This document shows, piece after piece, positions 42,979 through 51,616 of a stretch of 64,000 bases of DNA. The notes under the pieces are model-generated. The model was given only the letters and a program-made list of their open reading frames with translations, made no database searches and was not told the origin of the DNA. Both the position numbers and the translations under genes were made by a program. The stretch comes from Streptomyces camponoticapitis (lineage in GTDB: Bacteria > Actinomycetota > Actinomycetes > Streptomycetales > Streptomycetaceae). Numbering within the stretch: position 1 is the first letter of the stretch; every line of letters begins with the position of its first letter. The stretch covers positions 1 through 64,000 of the forward strand of contig NZ_BMMV01000015.1 in the NCBI RefSeq assembly GCF_014646115.1, in the 5' to 3' direction.

Positions 42979-43959
42979 ATGGGCACGGTGGTACGGGTAC
43001 CACAGACCCGGGACATGATCGGGGAAGAGCTTTCCGGCGACGAGGCGTGGGCGGCGCTGCGCACGTACGGCGGGGGCAAGCTGCTGAGCGACGCGTTCCT
43101 GCGGTTCCGTTACGCGGACGGGTTCAGCATCGCGAGGGCGCTCGCCTTCCAGTTCGTCCTGGCGCTGGTGCCGTTCAGCATCGCGCTGGTGGGTGTCGCG
43201 ACATCACTGCATACGGAGAGTGTGGGACGCGTCGTCGAGTTGACGCTCACCCGGATCGCGCCGGGTCCGAGCGCGGATCTGATCCGGACCTCGCTCGGGC
43301 GTGCCGAGGGCGGGGCCGGTTCGGGTCCGGGCGGTGAGCTGGCCGTGTGGCTCGGGCTGGGTTTCGCGACGCTGAATCTCGCGTCGGCGATGGCTCAGAT
43401 CGAGCGGGGCGCGAACCGTATCTACGGGGTGGAGCGGGACCGCCCGTTCCTCGCCAAGTACGGTCGCGCCCTGGTGCTCGCGGTCGCGGCGGGACTGCCG
43501 CTGGTCGGCGGGTTTCTCATCCTGGTGGGCGGCAAGGCGGTGGGCGGCGCGCTCGCGGAGACGTTCCACTGGGGTGAGGCGGCGCAGGACGTCTGGGGGT
43601 GGCTGCGGATTCCGGTCGGCATCCTGCTGACATGGCTGGCTTCGGCCGTGCTGTTCCGCTGGGCCCCGCGCCGGGATCAACCGGGTTATACGTGGCTGGC
43701 GTTCGGCTCCGCCGTGCATCTGCTGCTGTGGGTGGGCGCGACGTGGCTGCTCACTCTGTACGTCGGCTTCAGCGGGTCGTTCGGCTCGGTGTACGGGCCG
43801 CTGACCGCGTTCGTCGCGCTGCTGCTCTGGTCGCAACTGGCGGGCATATCCCTCTTCCTGGGGCTGTCGCTCGCCGCGCAGCTGGAGTCGGCGCGCGCCG
43901 GACAGCACGACCCGGTCCATCCCGATCCGGGCCACGGCGGCGATCCGGACCACATCTGA
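42979..43959 (+). CDS. YihY/BrkB-family inner-membrane protein
   Basis: The 326-residue protein has about six transmembrane segments: FQFVLALVPFSIALVGVATS, LAVWLGLGFATLNLASAMAQ, ALVLAVAAGLPLVGGFLILV, LLTWLASAVLFRW, LLLWVGATWLLTLYVGF and LLLWSQLAGISLFLGLSLAA. IERGANRIYGVERDRPFLAK is typical of BrkB/YihY proteins. The tail is His/Asp-rich (HDPVHPDPGHGGDPDH) and might bind metal. The role of the family is unsettled. Confidence 0.9.
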   Translation: MGTVVRVPQTRDMIGEELSGDEAWAALRTYGGGKLLSDAFLRFRYADGFSIARALAFQFVLALVPFSIALVGVATSLHTESVGRVVELTLTRIAPGPSADLIRTSLGRAEGGAGSGPGGELAVWLGLGFATLNLASAMAQIERGANRIYGVERDRPFLAKYGRALVLAVAAGLPLVGGFLILVGGKAVGGALAETFHWGEAAQDVWGWLRIPVGILLTWLASAVLFRWAPRRDQPGYTWLAFGSAVHLLLWVGATWLLTLYVGFSGSFGSVYGPLTAFVALLLWSQLAGISLFLGLSLAAQLESARAGQHDPVHPDPGHGGDPDHI

Positions 43960-43986
43960 CCGGCGGGACGGATCGGCCGGCCGCGC

Positions 43987-45702
43987 TCAGTGCGACTCGC
44001 GCGACACCTCGTGGCCGCTCGACCCGACGAGGAAGTCGAGGTCGACGCCGGTGTCCGCCTGCATGACATGGTCGACATAGAGACGTTCCCAGCCGCGCGC
44101 CGGGGCGGCGAAGGAAGCGGTCATCTCCTCGGCGGGGCGCCGCAGTTCGAGCTCCGCCGCGGGTACGTCCACGTCCAGGCGGCGCCCGGCGACATCCAGC
44201 TCGATCCAGTCCCCCGTGCGCAGGAGTCCCAGCGGCCCGCCCGCCGCGGCCTCGGGCGCCACATGCAGTACGACGGTGCCGTACGCCGTCCCGCTCATCC
44301 GGCCGTCGCAGATCCGCACCATGTCGCGTACGCCCTGTTCCAGCAGCTTGGTGGGCAGCGGCAGGTTCGCGACCTCGGGCATCCCCGGGTAGCCCCTGGG
44401 ACCGCACCCCCGGAGCACGAGCACCGACGTCGCGTCGACGTCGAGATCTGGGTCGTCGATACGCGCGTGCATGTCCTCGATGCTGTCGAAGACGACCGCC
44501 CGGCCCCGGTGGTTCAGCAGTTCGGGCGAGGCGGCGGCGGGCTTGATGACGGCGCCCGACGGGGCCAGGTTCCCGCGCAGCACGGCGATGCCCGCCTCGG
44601 TCCGGAGGGGGTCGGCACGCCGGTGGATGACGGAGTCGTCCCAGATCCGCGCCCCGTCCAGATGATCCACCAGCGGCGTGCCGGTGACGGTGAGCGCCTC
44701 CGGGTCGAGCAGGTCCCGCACCTCGTTCAAGGCGGCGAGCAGACCGCCGGCCCGGTGGAAGTCCTCCATGAGATGGCGGCCTGCCGGCTGAAGATCGACC
44801 AGGAGTGGTACGCCCGCGCCGGTGCGGTCGAAGTCGTCGAGCGTGAGGTCGATGCCGAGCCGCCCGGCGACGGCGAGCAGATGCACGACGGCGTTGGTCG
44901 AGCCGCCGACGGCGGCCAGGGCCACAATCGCGTTGAGGAAGGACCCCTTGGACAGCGTCGTGCTCGGGCGCCTGCCCTCGGCGACCATCTCCACCACGAG
45001 CCGCCCCGTGCCGTGGGCGCTCTCCAGCAGCCGGCTGTCCGGGGCGGGGATGCCCGCGACGCCGGGGACGGTGGTGCCCAGCGCCTCCGCGACGCATGCC
45101 ATGGTCGAGGCGGTGCCCATGGTGTTGCAGTGCCCGCGGCTTCGGATCATCGAGGACTCGGAGCGCAGGAACTCCTCCTCGGAGAGGGTTCCCGCCCTTA
45201 CCTCCTCGCTGAGTTTCCACACGTCCGTGCCGCAGCCCAGCGGCTTGCCGCGGAACGTGCCGGTGAGCATCGGACCGCCTGGCACCACAACGGCGGGCAG
45301 ATCGACGGAGGCCGCGGCCATCAGCAGGGACGGGATGGTCTTGTCGCAGCCGCCGAGCAGCACCACGCCGTCCACGGGGTTGGCCCGCAGCAGCTCCTCG
45401 GTCGCCATCGCCGCCATGTTCCGCCACAGCATGGCGGTGGGCCGGACCAGCGTCTCGCCGAGGGAGACGACCGGGAGGTTCATCGGGACGCCCCCGGCCT
45501 CCCAGATGCCCTGCTTGACACTTTCCGCGACCTCGCCGAGGTGGGCGTTGCAGGGCGTCAGATCGGACGCGGTGTTGGCGATCGCGATGTGCGGGCGTCC
45601 GTCGAAGGCGTGCGCGGGCAGTCCCCGGCGCATCCACGCCCGGTGTATGTAGGCGTTCCGGTCCGTTCCCGCGTACCACTGAGAGCTGCGCTGCTCCGGC
45701 AT
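43987..45702 (-). CDS. IlvD/Edd-family dehydratase (sugar-acid dehydratase-like)
   Basis: The 571-residue enzyme carries the iron-sulfur cysteines in ANTASDLTPCNAHL, LLGGCDKTIPSLLMAA and RGHCNTMGTASTMACV, and the C-terminal CDGRMSGTAYGTV. Its N-terminus (SQWYAGTDRNAYIHRAWMRR) is that of pentonate/aldonate dehydratases, not of the branched-chain enzyme. It probably dehydrates an aldonate such as L-arabonate. The ATG at 45702 starts the family-like N-terminus. It is divergent from a zinc sugar dehydrogenase, its likely pathway partner. Confidence 0.85.
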   Translation of the reverse strand: MPEQRSSQWYAGTDRNAYIHRAWMRRGLPAHAFDGRPHIAIANTASDLTPCNAHLGEVAESVKQGIWEAGGVPMNLPVVSLGETLVRPTAMLWRNMAAMATEELLRANPVDGVVLLGGCDKTIPSLLMAAASVDLPAVVVPGGPMLTGTFRGKPLGCGTDVWKLSEEVRAGTLSEEEFLRSESSMIRSRGHCNTMGTASTMACVAEALGTTVPGVAGIPAPDSRLLESAHGTGRLVVEMVAEGRRPSTTLSKGSFLNAIVALAAVGGSTNAVVHLLAVAGRLGIDLTLDDFDRTGAGVPLLVDLQPAGRHLMEDFHRAGGLLAALNEVRDLLDPEALTVTGTPLVDHLDGARIWDDSVIHRRADPLRTEAGIAVLRGNLAPSGAVIKPAAASPELLNHRGRAVVFDSIEDMHARIDDPDLDVDATSVLVLRGCGPRGYPGMPEVANLPLPTKLLEQGVRDMVRICDGRMSGTAYGTVVLHVAPEAAAGGPLGLLRTGDWIELDVAGRRLDVDVPAAELELRRPAEEMTASFAAPARGWERLYVDHVMQADTGVDLDFLVGSSGHEVSRESH

Positions 45703-45792
45703 GGCTGGCACCCTAACTTTCCCGAGCCGTTCCGGGGAAGGGCGCGCCCGCCCTGCCACCCGCCGTCCGGCCGCGCCTTCTGGAGGTCGTCC

Positions 45793-46806
45793 TTGCGTGC
45801 TTTCGTCATCACCGGGCCTGGCCGGTGCGAGGTGGCGGACGTCGAACCGCCCGTCGCCGCGCCCGGCGAGGTCGTCGTGGACGTCGAACGGGTGGGTGTC
45901 TGCGGCACCGACGTCGAGTTCTACACCGGCGAGATGAGCTATCTGCACGACGGCCACGCCTCGTACCCGATCCGGATCGGGCACGAGTGGTGCGGCACCG
46001 TCTCCGCCGTCGGCGAGGGTGTCGAACCGGGCTGGCTCGGACGGCGTACCACCGGGGACACCATGCTGGGCTGCGGGCACTGCCGGCGGTGCGCCCGCGG
46101 GCTGCACCATGTGTGCGAGGACCGTTACGAGTTGGGTATCCGGCACGGCCGGCCCGGCGCGCTCGCCGAGCGGGTCGCCGTCCCCGTCTCCTCGCTGCAC
46201 GCCCTGCCGGACAGTGTCGACGCGACGGCCGGCGCCATGGTCGAGCCGGGCGGCAACGCGCTGCGCGCCGTCGAGGCCGCCGCCCTCTCCCCCGGCGACC
46301 GGCTGCTGGTGCTCGGTCCCGGCGCCATCGGTCTGCTCGCGGCGCGGTTCGCGCTCGCGCGGGGCGCGGAGGTACACGTACAGGGGCTGACACAGGAGTC
46401 CCTGGACTTCGCCCGTTCCGTGGGAGCGCACGGCGCGTGGACCGCCGACGGGCTTCCCGAGCTGCCCTTCGACGCCGTGATCGACGCGTCGAACGCCGCG
46501 CATCTTCCGGCGCGGGCTCTGGAGTTGGTCGAGCCGGGCAAGCGGGTCGTCTACATCGGTCTGGCGAGCGACCCGAGCCGGATCGACACCCGCGCCCTGG
46601 CGCTCAAGGACGTCACCGCCGTGGGTGTCCTCAGCGCGTCTCCCGCCCTCGCCCGGACCATCGGGCACTACGCCTCGGGCGCGGTCGATCCGCGTCCGCT
46701 GGTCGCGAGCACGGTGGCGCTGGAGTCGCTGGCGCGGGTGCTGGCGGGCGCCCGGCCCGAGGGGGCCGGACCGGGTCCCAAGATCCAGGTCGATCCCCGG
46801 CTGTGA
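45793..46806 (+). CDS. Zinc-dependent alcohol/sugar dehydrogenase
   Basis: The 337-residue MDR enzyme has catalytic-zinc ligands CGTD and GHEWCG and a structural four-Cys loop CGHCRRCARGLHHVC. Its NAD motif is VLGPGAIGLLAARFALA. It is of threonine/sorbitol dehydrogenase type and may oxidise the sugar whose acid the divergent dehydratase handles. The start is TTG at 45793 with GGAGG 6 bases upstream; no other start fits. Confidence 0.87.
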   Translation: MRAFVITGPGRCEVADVEPPVAAPGEVVVDVERVGVCGTDVEFYTGEMSYLHDGHASYPIRIGHEWCGTVSAVGEGVEPGWLGRRTTGDTMLGCGHCRRCARGLHHVCEDRYELGIRHGRPGALAERVAVPVSSLHALPDSVDATAGAMVEPGGNALRAVEAAALSPGDRLLVLGPGAIGLLAARFALARGAEVHVQGLTQESLDFARSVGAHGAWTADGLPELPFDAVIDASNAAHLPARALELVEPGKRVVYIGLASDPSRIDTRALALKDVTAVGVLSASPALARTIGHYASGAVDPRPLVASTVALESLARVLAGARPEGAGPGPKIQVDPRL

Positions 46807-46827
46807 GCGGCCGGGGGCCGTTCCGCG

Positions 46828-48393
46828 TCAGGCCAGTTGGATACGGACGTGGTGCCGGCCGCGCAGACCGGCCGGAACGGTGTCGGCCCGGCGCCCGTCC
46901 ACCCTTGTCGACACGGCGCGATTGCCCGAGCCGGTGAGTGTGATGTCGAGCGTCATGTCCCGGTAGGACAGGTCGCGCAGCGTCACTGGTCCCCAGCCCG
47001 CGGGGAGGCTGGGGGTGAATCGCAGCCCGCCGCGTTCGAAGCGCATACCGAACAGGCCCTGGTGGATCAGCCGCAGATATCCGGTGGCCGACCAGGTCTG
47101 GTCCTCCTCGGACTCCCACTGCCGCTCGTTCTGCCAACCACCGTCCACCGCACCGGTCCTGGCGTTGTAGATCTCCCAGAAGCGGCCGTCCGGCCGCTGG
47201 AGGGTGGCGATGTCGAGGACCGCCTGCCCGAACAGGTCGACCCGCCCGCCGACCGCCGCCGCGTGCCCCCACATACCGACCGTCATCGGCCACACGATCA
47301 CGTTGTGGCGGCCGGGCCGTTCGTCGTCGAAGCCCGAGAAGTGCGGGTACACGTTGACCACACCGCGCGGCTGGCGGTGCGTGGTGCGGAGCAGCGCGTG
47401 CGTCCGGGCGCGGGAGGCGACCCCGCACAGCACGGCGAACGCGAGCCCGTTCCCCTCCTGATACGTCTCCAGTTGGCCGACGCGCTCGCCCGAGCCGTGG
47501 ATGAAGTAGCCGTAGCTGTCGGCCTCGGGCCGCCAGAGGTGGGAGTCGATCGCGGTACGCAACCGGGCCGCCGCGCCGCGCAGTTCACCGGCCACGGAGC
47601 TGTCGCCCACCACATCGGCCATGTCGGCGCAGGCCAGATGAGCGGCGTGGTAGAGGCAGTTGGTCGACAGACACATCATCGTGTCGGTGTCCGGGTGGTC
47701 GAGGACGAACGACGAGCCGTTCGCCGGGTCGTACGGCGGGCTCGGGTAGCCCGCGATGCCGTCCTGCATGAAGGCCGGGCCCTCGAAGAGGCCGTACTCC
47801 TCGTTGAAGTGCCGATCCCGGTTGAGGCGCAGCGTGTTGAGGGCGGCCTGATGGGCGTCGGTGACGAACTGGCGGTCCCCGGTGGTCAGGTAGTGGTTCC
47901 GGGCGGCGATCGCCCAGACGATCTGGTCCCACCACTGGTTGTCCTGCTGCACGACGAGCGTGCCGTCGTCCTGCCGCCGGCAGACCGACCACAGGGTGTT
48001 GCGGGCGACGTCGGGTGACAACAGGCTCGCCGCGTTCCAGGAGTTGACCGAGGCGTCGCGGGTCCAGGGCTGTTCGTAGCCGCCGCCGGCCCGGATGAAG
48101 ACACCGGGCGGGTCGGTCATGAGGCCGGTCTGGTTGTACTCGGCCGGGTCGTAGGGGACGGTGTTGATGTCGAGGAGATTGTCGAGCGCCGCGCGGTAGG
48201 CGCCGCCCAACAGGGCTTCCCGGGCGTGGGATCCACCGAACTCGATCCGCGGACGACCGGCGCCCTCGCTCCCCGGTGCGGCGTGGACGGGGGCCGCGGC
48301 GGCCGCCATTCCCGCCGCCGTCAGTCCGGCGACGGCTCCTGCCCGCAGGACGTCTCGCCGTGCCGGTCCGTGCCGTCGCTCGTCGGAACTCAT
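46828..48393 (-). CDS. Tat-exported six-hairpin glycosidase (MGH1/GH63-like)
   Basis: The 521-residue protein has a Tat signal (RRDVLRAGAVAGLTAAGMAA, twin Arg at 12-13). Its (alpha/alpha)6 barrel contains GYEQPWTRDASVNSWNAASL, QQDNQWWDQIVWAIAARNHY, FWEIYNARTGAVDGGW and EDQTWSATGYLRLIHQ, the last with the glycosidase-like Trp-Ser-Ala. It should trim an oligosaccharide outside the membrane. It is convergent with the sugar dehydrogenase gene, so it may feed the same pathway. Confidence 0.82.
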   Translation of the reverse strand: MSSDERRHGPARRDVLRAGAVAGLTAAGMAAAAAPVHAAPGSEGAGRPRIEFGGSHAREALLGGAYRAALDNLLDINTVPYDPAEYNQTGLMTDPPGVFIRAGGGYEQPWTRDASVNSWNAASLLSPDVARNTLWSVCRRQDDGTLVVQQDNQWWDQIVWAIAARNHYLTTGDRQFVTDAHQAALNTLRLNRDRHFNEEYGLFEGPAFMQDGIAGYPSPPYDPANGSSFVLDHPDTDTMMCLSTNCLYHAAHLACADMADVVGDSSVAGELRGAAARLRTAIDSHLWRPEADSYGYFIHGSGERVGQLETYQEGNGLAFAVLCGVASRARTHALLRTTHRQPRGVVNVYPHFSGFDDERPGRHNVIVWPMTVGMWGHAAAVGGRVDLFGQAVLDIATLQRPDGRFWEIYNARTGAVDGGWQNERQWESEEDQTWSATGYLRLIHQGLFGMRFERGGLRFTPSLPAGWGPVTLRDLSYRDMTLDITLTGSGNRAVSTRVDGRRADTVPAGLRGRHHVRIQLA

Positions 48394-48566
48394 GCGGCCT
48401 CCCCATCGACACCGTTGTCATGTACACACCGGAGTGGATGTTCGCGGCGGCCTGACGGGCTGTCAATGAGCAGGGCGGACCGTGGTGTTCGAGCCGGGCG
48501 GCGGCGGACCGGTGCCCGGCCGCCGCCGTCCCGCTCGTACTCCTGTGCCGAGTCCGCGGCCCGGGG

Positions 48567-49142
48567 TCAGACGTTGACGCCGAAGTCGGCCGCGATACCG
48601 GCCAGTCCGGAGGCGTAGCCCTGACCGACGGCGCGGAACTTCCACTCCGCGCCGTGCCGGTAAAGCTCGCCGAAGACCATCGCGGTCTCGGTGGAGGCGT
48701 CCTCCGTGAGGTCGTAGCGCGCGAGTTCGGCGCCACCGGCCTGGTTCACCACGCGGATGAACGCGTTGCGGACCTGGCCGAAGCTCTGACCGCGGGATCC
48801 CGCCTCGTGGATCGAGACCGGGAAGACGATCTTGTCGACGTCGGCGGGAACGCCCGCGAGATTCACCTTCAGGGACTCGTCGTCGCCCTCGCCCTCACCG
48901 GTGAGGTTGTCACCGGTGTGCTCGACCGAACCGTCGGGGCTCGTCAGGTTGTTGTAGAAGATGAAGTGCTGGTCGGAGAGCACCCGGCCGGCGCTGTTCA
49001 CGAGCAGGGCGCTCGCGTCGAGGTCGAAGTCGGCGCCGGTCGTGCTGCGCGCGTCCCAGCCGAGGCCGACGAGCACGGCGGTCAGGCCGGGAGCCTCCTT
49101 GCTCAGCGAAACGTTGCCACCCTTGCCCAGGGAAACGCCCAC
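48567..49142 (-). CDS. terD: TerD-family stress protein
   Basis: The 191-residue protein reads GVSLGKGGNVSLSKEAPGLT, VGLGWDARSTTGADFDLDAS, FYNNLTSPDGSVEHTGDNLT and GEGEGDDESLKVNLAGVPAD. This is the complete TerD pattern, including acidic Ca2+-binding loops. TerD proteins act in tellurite and envelope stress and in calcium-linked development. The GTG at 49142 is preceded by GGAG. It is monocistronic. Confidence 0.94.
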   Translation of the reverse strand: MGVSLGKGGNVSLSKEAPGLTAVLVGLGWDARSTTGADFDLDASALLVNSAGRVLSDQHFIFYNNLTSPDGSVEHTGDNLTGEGEGDDESLKVNLAGVPADVDKIVFPVSIHEAGSRGQSFGQVRNAFIRVVNQAGGAELARYDLTEDASTETAMVFGELYRHGAEWKFRAVGQGYASGLAGIAADFGVNV

Positions 49143-49338
49143 AATCTCCTCCTGCTGTTCGTGACTGAAAAGTGGATCAAAATCTATAACACCGTACGAC
49201 CGACGGTCCCGGTATCGACCAGGCTCGTACGGTTCGTTGCCCTCCCTTGGGACTGAAGTGGCTGAAGCGGGGCAGGCGGTGACGTGAACAGTGGGAGAGC
49301 GGCTCTCAGGGGCCGTCACGGGGGAACGGATCAATACC

Positions 49339-49797
49339 ATGGACAGGCAGTTGGAGGAGACCGAGGACCGCTGCCCCGCGACGGGCCGGGTGGTCCGCCG
49401 GGGCGCCGTGTTCGACGGGGACTCGGGGATGATCGGGGAGGCACGCCGCTTCACGGCCGGCTTCCTCGGGACCGTACGGACGGACCAGGGCCGGACCGTG
49501 CCGTCGCAGGTGGTCGGTACGGCGCAGCTGGTCGTCAGCGAGCTGGTGACCAACGCGTGCAAGTACGCGCCCGGCCCCTGCCTCCTCGACCTGGTCTTCG
49601 ACGGGGACGTCGTGGAGATCACGGTGTGGGACACCGATTCCACGCTGCCGGTGCCGCGCGCCGGCGAGCCCGGCCGGATCGGACAGCACGGGCTGGAGAT
49701 CGTCATCGCGCTCTGCGAGGGCTACGACGTCCGTCGGGAGCCCGTGGGCAAGCGGATCAAGGTCCGCCTCGCGGCCGGGGCCGACGGCCGGGTGTAG
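49339..49797 (+). CDS. HATPase-type regulator (anti-sigma/RsbW-like)
   Basis: The 152-residue protein has an N-terminal region with DSGMIGEARRFTAGFL, the N-box QLVVSELVTNACKYAPGPCL and the G-box IGQHGLEIVIALCEGYDVRR of GHKL ATPases. It belongs to the large Streptomyces family of anti-sigma-like kinases. The ATG at 49339 fits the family length but has only a distant G-rich ribosome site; an upstream GTG at 49291 is possible. No sigma or STAS gene is adjacent. Confidence 0.85.
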   Translation: MDRQLEETEDRCPATGRVVRRGAVFDGDSGMIGEARRFTAGFLGTVRTDQGRTVPSQVVGTAQLVVSELVTNACKYAPGPCLLDLVFDGDVVEITVWDTDSTLPVPRAGEPGRIGQHGLEIVIALCEGYDVRREPVGKRIKVRLAAGADGRV

Positions 49798-49946
49798 CCC
49801 CCGCACCGGCCCCGGGCCCGAGCCGGGCCCCGGGCCGAACCCGCGCTCGTAAGCCCGGCCGGAGGTCGCCCCGGCGGGCCGAAGCCGATCGGGTGGACCC
49901 CGGCGAGGATCGTTTGCGGAGAGTGCGCGAGGGATACCCGACGGTG

Positions 49947-50591
49947 ATGCCGCACACCTCCGAAGTGATGCTCCACGTCAACGGCACCCCGCACCGGCTG
50001 ACGCTCGACAACCGGACCACGGTGCTCGACGCGCTGCGCGAACACCTCGATCTCACCGGCCCCAAGAAGGGCTGCGACCAGGGCCAGTGCGGCGCCTGCA
50101 CCGTCCTCGTGGACGGTCGGCGCGCCAACAGCTGCCTTCTTCTCGCCGTCGCGCAGAGCGGCGCCCGTATCACCACGATCGAAGGCCTGTCGGGCACCGC
50201 GCACACCCCCGCCGGCGGTACGGACGAGTCCCGCCGGCCGCACCCGCTGCAACAGGCCTTCCTCGACCACGACGGCTTCCAGTGCGGCTACTGCACACCC
50301 GGCCAGATCTGCTCGGCGGTCGGCGTCATCGCCGAGGCGGCCGGCGGGCACCCGTCGCACGTCACCGGCGCCGACGGCCCGCCGCCGGGCGAACCGGTGC
50401 CGCTCACCCCCGACGAGATCCGCGAACGGATGAGCGGCAACATCTGCCGCTGCGCCGCCTACCCGAACATCCTCGCGGCCGTCCAGGACGTCGCCGGTAC
50501 GGCGAGGCGGACGAGTACGACGATCAGCACCGGCACGTCGGGCAGCAAGACCTGGACCGGCGGTACGAGCAGGGCGGACGTGACCTCATGA
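49947..50591 (+). CDS. [2Fe-2S] subunit of a PaoABC-type aldehyde oxidoreductase
   Basis: The 214-residue protein has the plant-type [2Fe-2S] motif GCDQGQCGACTVLVDGRRAN-SC and the second cluster motif CGYCTPGQ...GNICRCAAYPN. It is the electron-transfer subunit of a molybdenum hydroxylase. A low-complexity Thr/Ser-rich tail of about 28 residues follows the conserved part. No Tat signal is seen at this start. The stop overlaps the FAD subunit start by 4 bases. Confidence 0.92.
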   Translation: MPHTSEVMLHVNGTPHRLTLDNRTTVLDALREHLDLTGPKKGCDQGQCGACTVLVDGRRANSCLLLAVAQSGARITTIEGLSGTAHTPAGGTDESRRPHPLQQAFLDHDGFQCGYCTPGQICSAVGVIAEAAGGHPSHVTGADGPPPGEPVPLTPDEIRERMSGNICRCAAYPNILAAVQDVAGTARRTSTTISTGTSGSKTWTGGTSRADVTS

Positions 50592-51616
50592 AGTCCTTCA
50601 CCTACGAACGCGCCACCGACCCGGCGCAGGCCGTCGCCCTCCTCGCCCGCGATCCGGCCGCCCGCTTCCTCGGCGGCGGCACCAATCTCGTCGACCTGAT
50701 GAAACTCGGGGTCGAGACCCCCGGCCATCTGGTCGACATCGCCCGGCTGCCGCTCGACCGCGTCGAGGTGACCGACGACGGCGGCCTGCTCATCGGCGCC
50801 ACCGTGCGCAACAGCGATCTCGCCGCCGACCCGGCCGTCCGCACCCGGTTCCCGGTGCTGTCGCAGGCACTGCTCGCGGGCGCCTCGGGACAGCTGCGGA
50901 ACACGGCCACCACCGGCGGCAATCTGCTCCAGCGCACCCGCTGTACGTACTTCCAGGACGTCACCAAGGCGTGCAACAAGCGCGAGCCCGGCACCGGTTG
51001 TCCGGCCAGGGAGGGTGTCCACCGCGATCTCGCGGTGCTGGGGCACTCCGAGGCGTGCGTGGCGACGCACCCCTCCGACATGGCCGTCGCGCTCGCCGCC
51101 CTCGACGCCGATGTCCTGCTGCTGGGCCCGGACGGCGGACGCACCGTGCCGCTCACCGACTTCCACCGGCTGCCCGGCGACCACCCCGAGAAGGACACGG
51201 TGATCCGGCCGGGCGAACTCGTCACCGGCGTCCGGGTCCCCCGGACGGCCGCCGGACTGCCGTCCGCCTATCGCAAGGCCCGGGACCGCGCCTCGTACGC
51301 CTTCGCGCTGGCCTCGGCCGCCGTGGTGCTCGATGTGCGCGACGGTGTCGTGGGGGACGTACGGCTCGCCTTCGGCGGGCTGGCCCACAAGCCCTGGCGG
51401 GCCACCACCGCCGAGGCGACGCTGCGCGGCGAACCGGCCACGCCCGAGTCCTTCCGGCACGCGGTGGAGGCCGAACTCGCCGCCGCCCGGCCGCTGCGGG
51501 ACAACGGCTTCAAGGTCCCGATGGCCCGCAATCTCGCCGTCCGGCTGCTCACCGAGCTGGCCGACCCCGCGGCGACCGCCACCGACCACACCGACCCTCG
51601 CCGAGGAGACCGATGA
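50588..51616 (+). CDS. FAD-binding subunit of a PaoABC-type aldehyde oxidoreductase, with [4Fe-4S] cysteines
   Basis: The 342-residue protein has the FAD motif AARFLGGGTNLVDLMKLGVE and RNTATTGGNLLQRTRC. The insert CTYFQDVTKACNKREPGTGC, followed by HSEACVATHPSDMAV, holds four cysteines placed as in E. coli PaoB, which binds an extra [4Fe-4S] cluster. This marks the Pao type over ordinary xanthine dehydrogenase. The gene overlaps both neighbours by 4 bases. Confidence 0.92.
   Translation: MKSFTYERATDPAQAVALLARDPAARFLGGGTNLVDLMKLGVETPGHLVDIARLPLDRVEVTDDGGLLIGATVRNSDLAADPAVRTRFPVLSQALLAGASGQLRNTATTGGNLLQRTRCTYFQDVTKACNKREPGTGCPAREGVHRDLAVLGHSEACVATHPSDMAVALAALDADVLLLGPDGGRTVPLTDFHRLPGDHPEKDTVIRPGELVTGVRVPRTAAGLPSAYRKARDRASYAFALASAAVVLDVRDGVVGDVRLAFGGLAHKPWRATTAEATLRGEPATPESFRHAVEAELAAARPLRDNGFKVPMARNLAVRLLTELADPAATATDHTDPRRGDR

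Noticed and set aside
44000..46800. A 938-codon plus-strand frame spanning the dehydratase region into the dehydrogenase
   Set aside because: The first two thirds are antisense to the IlvD/Edd gene. Only the part from the TTG at 45793 is conserved and has a ribosome site.
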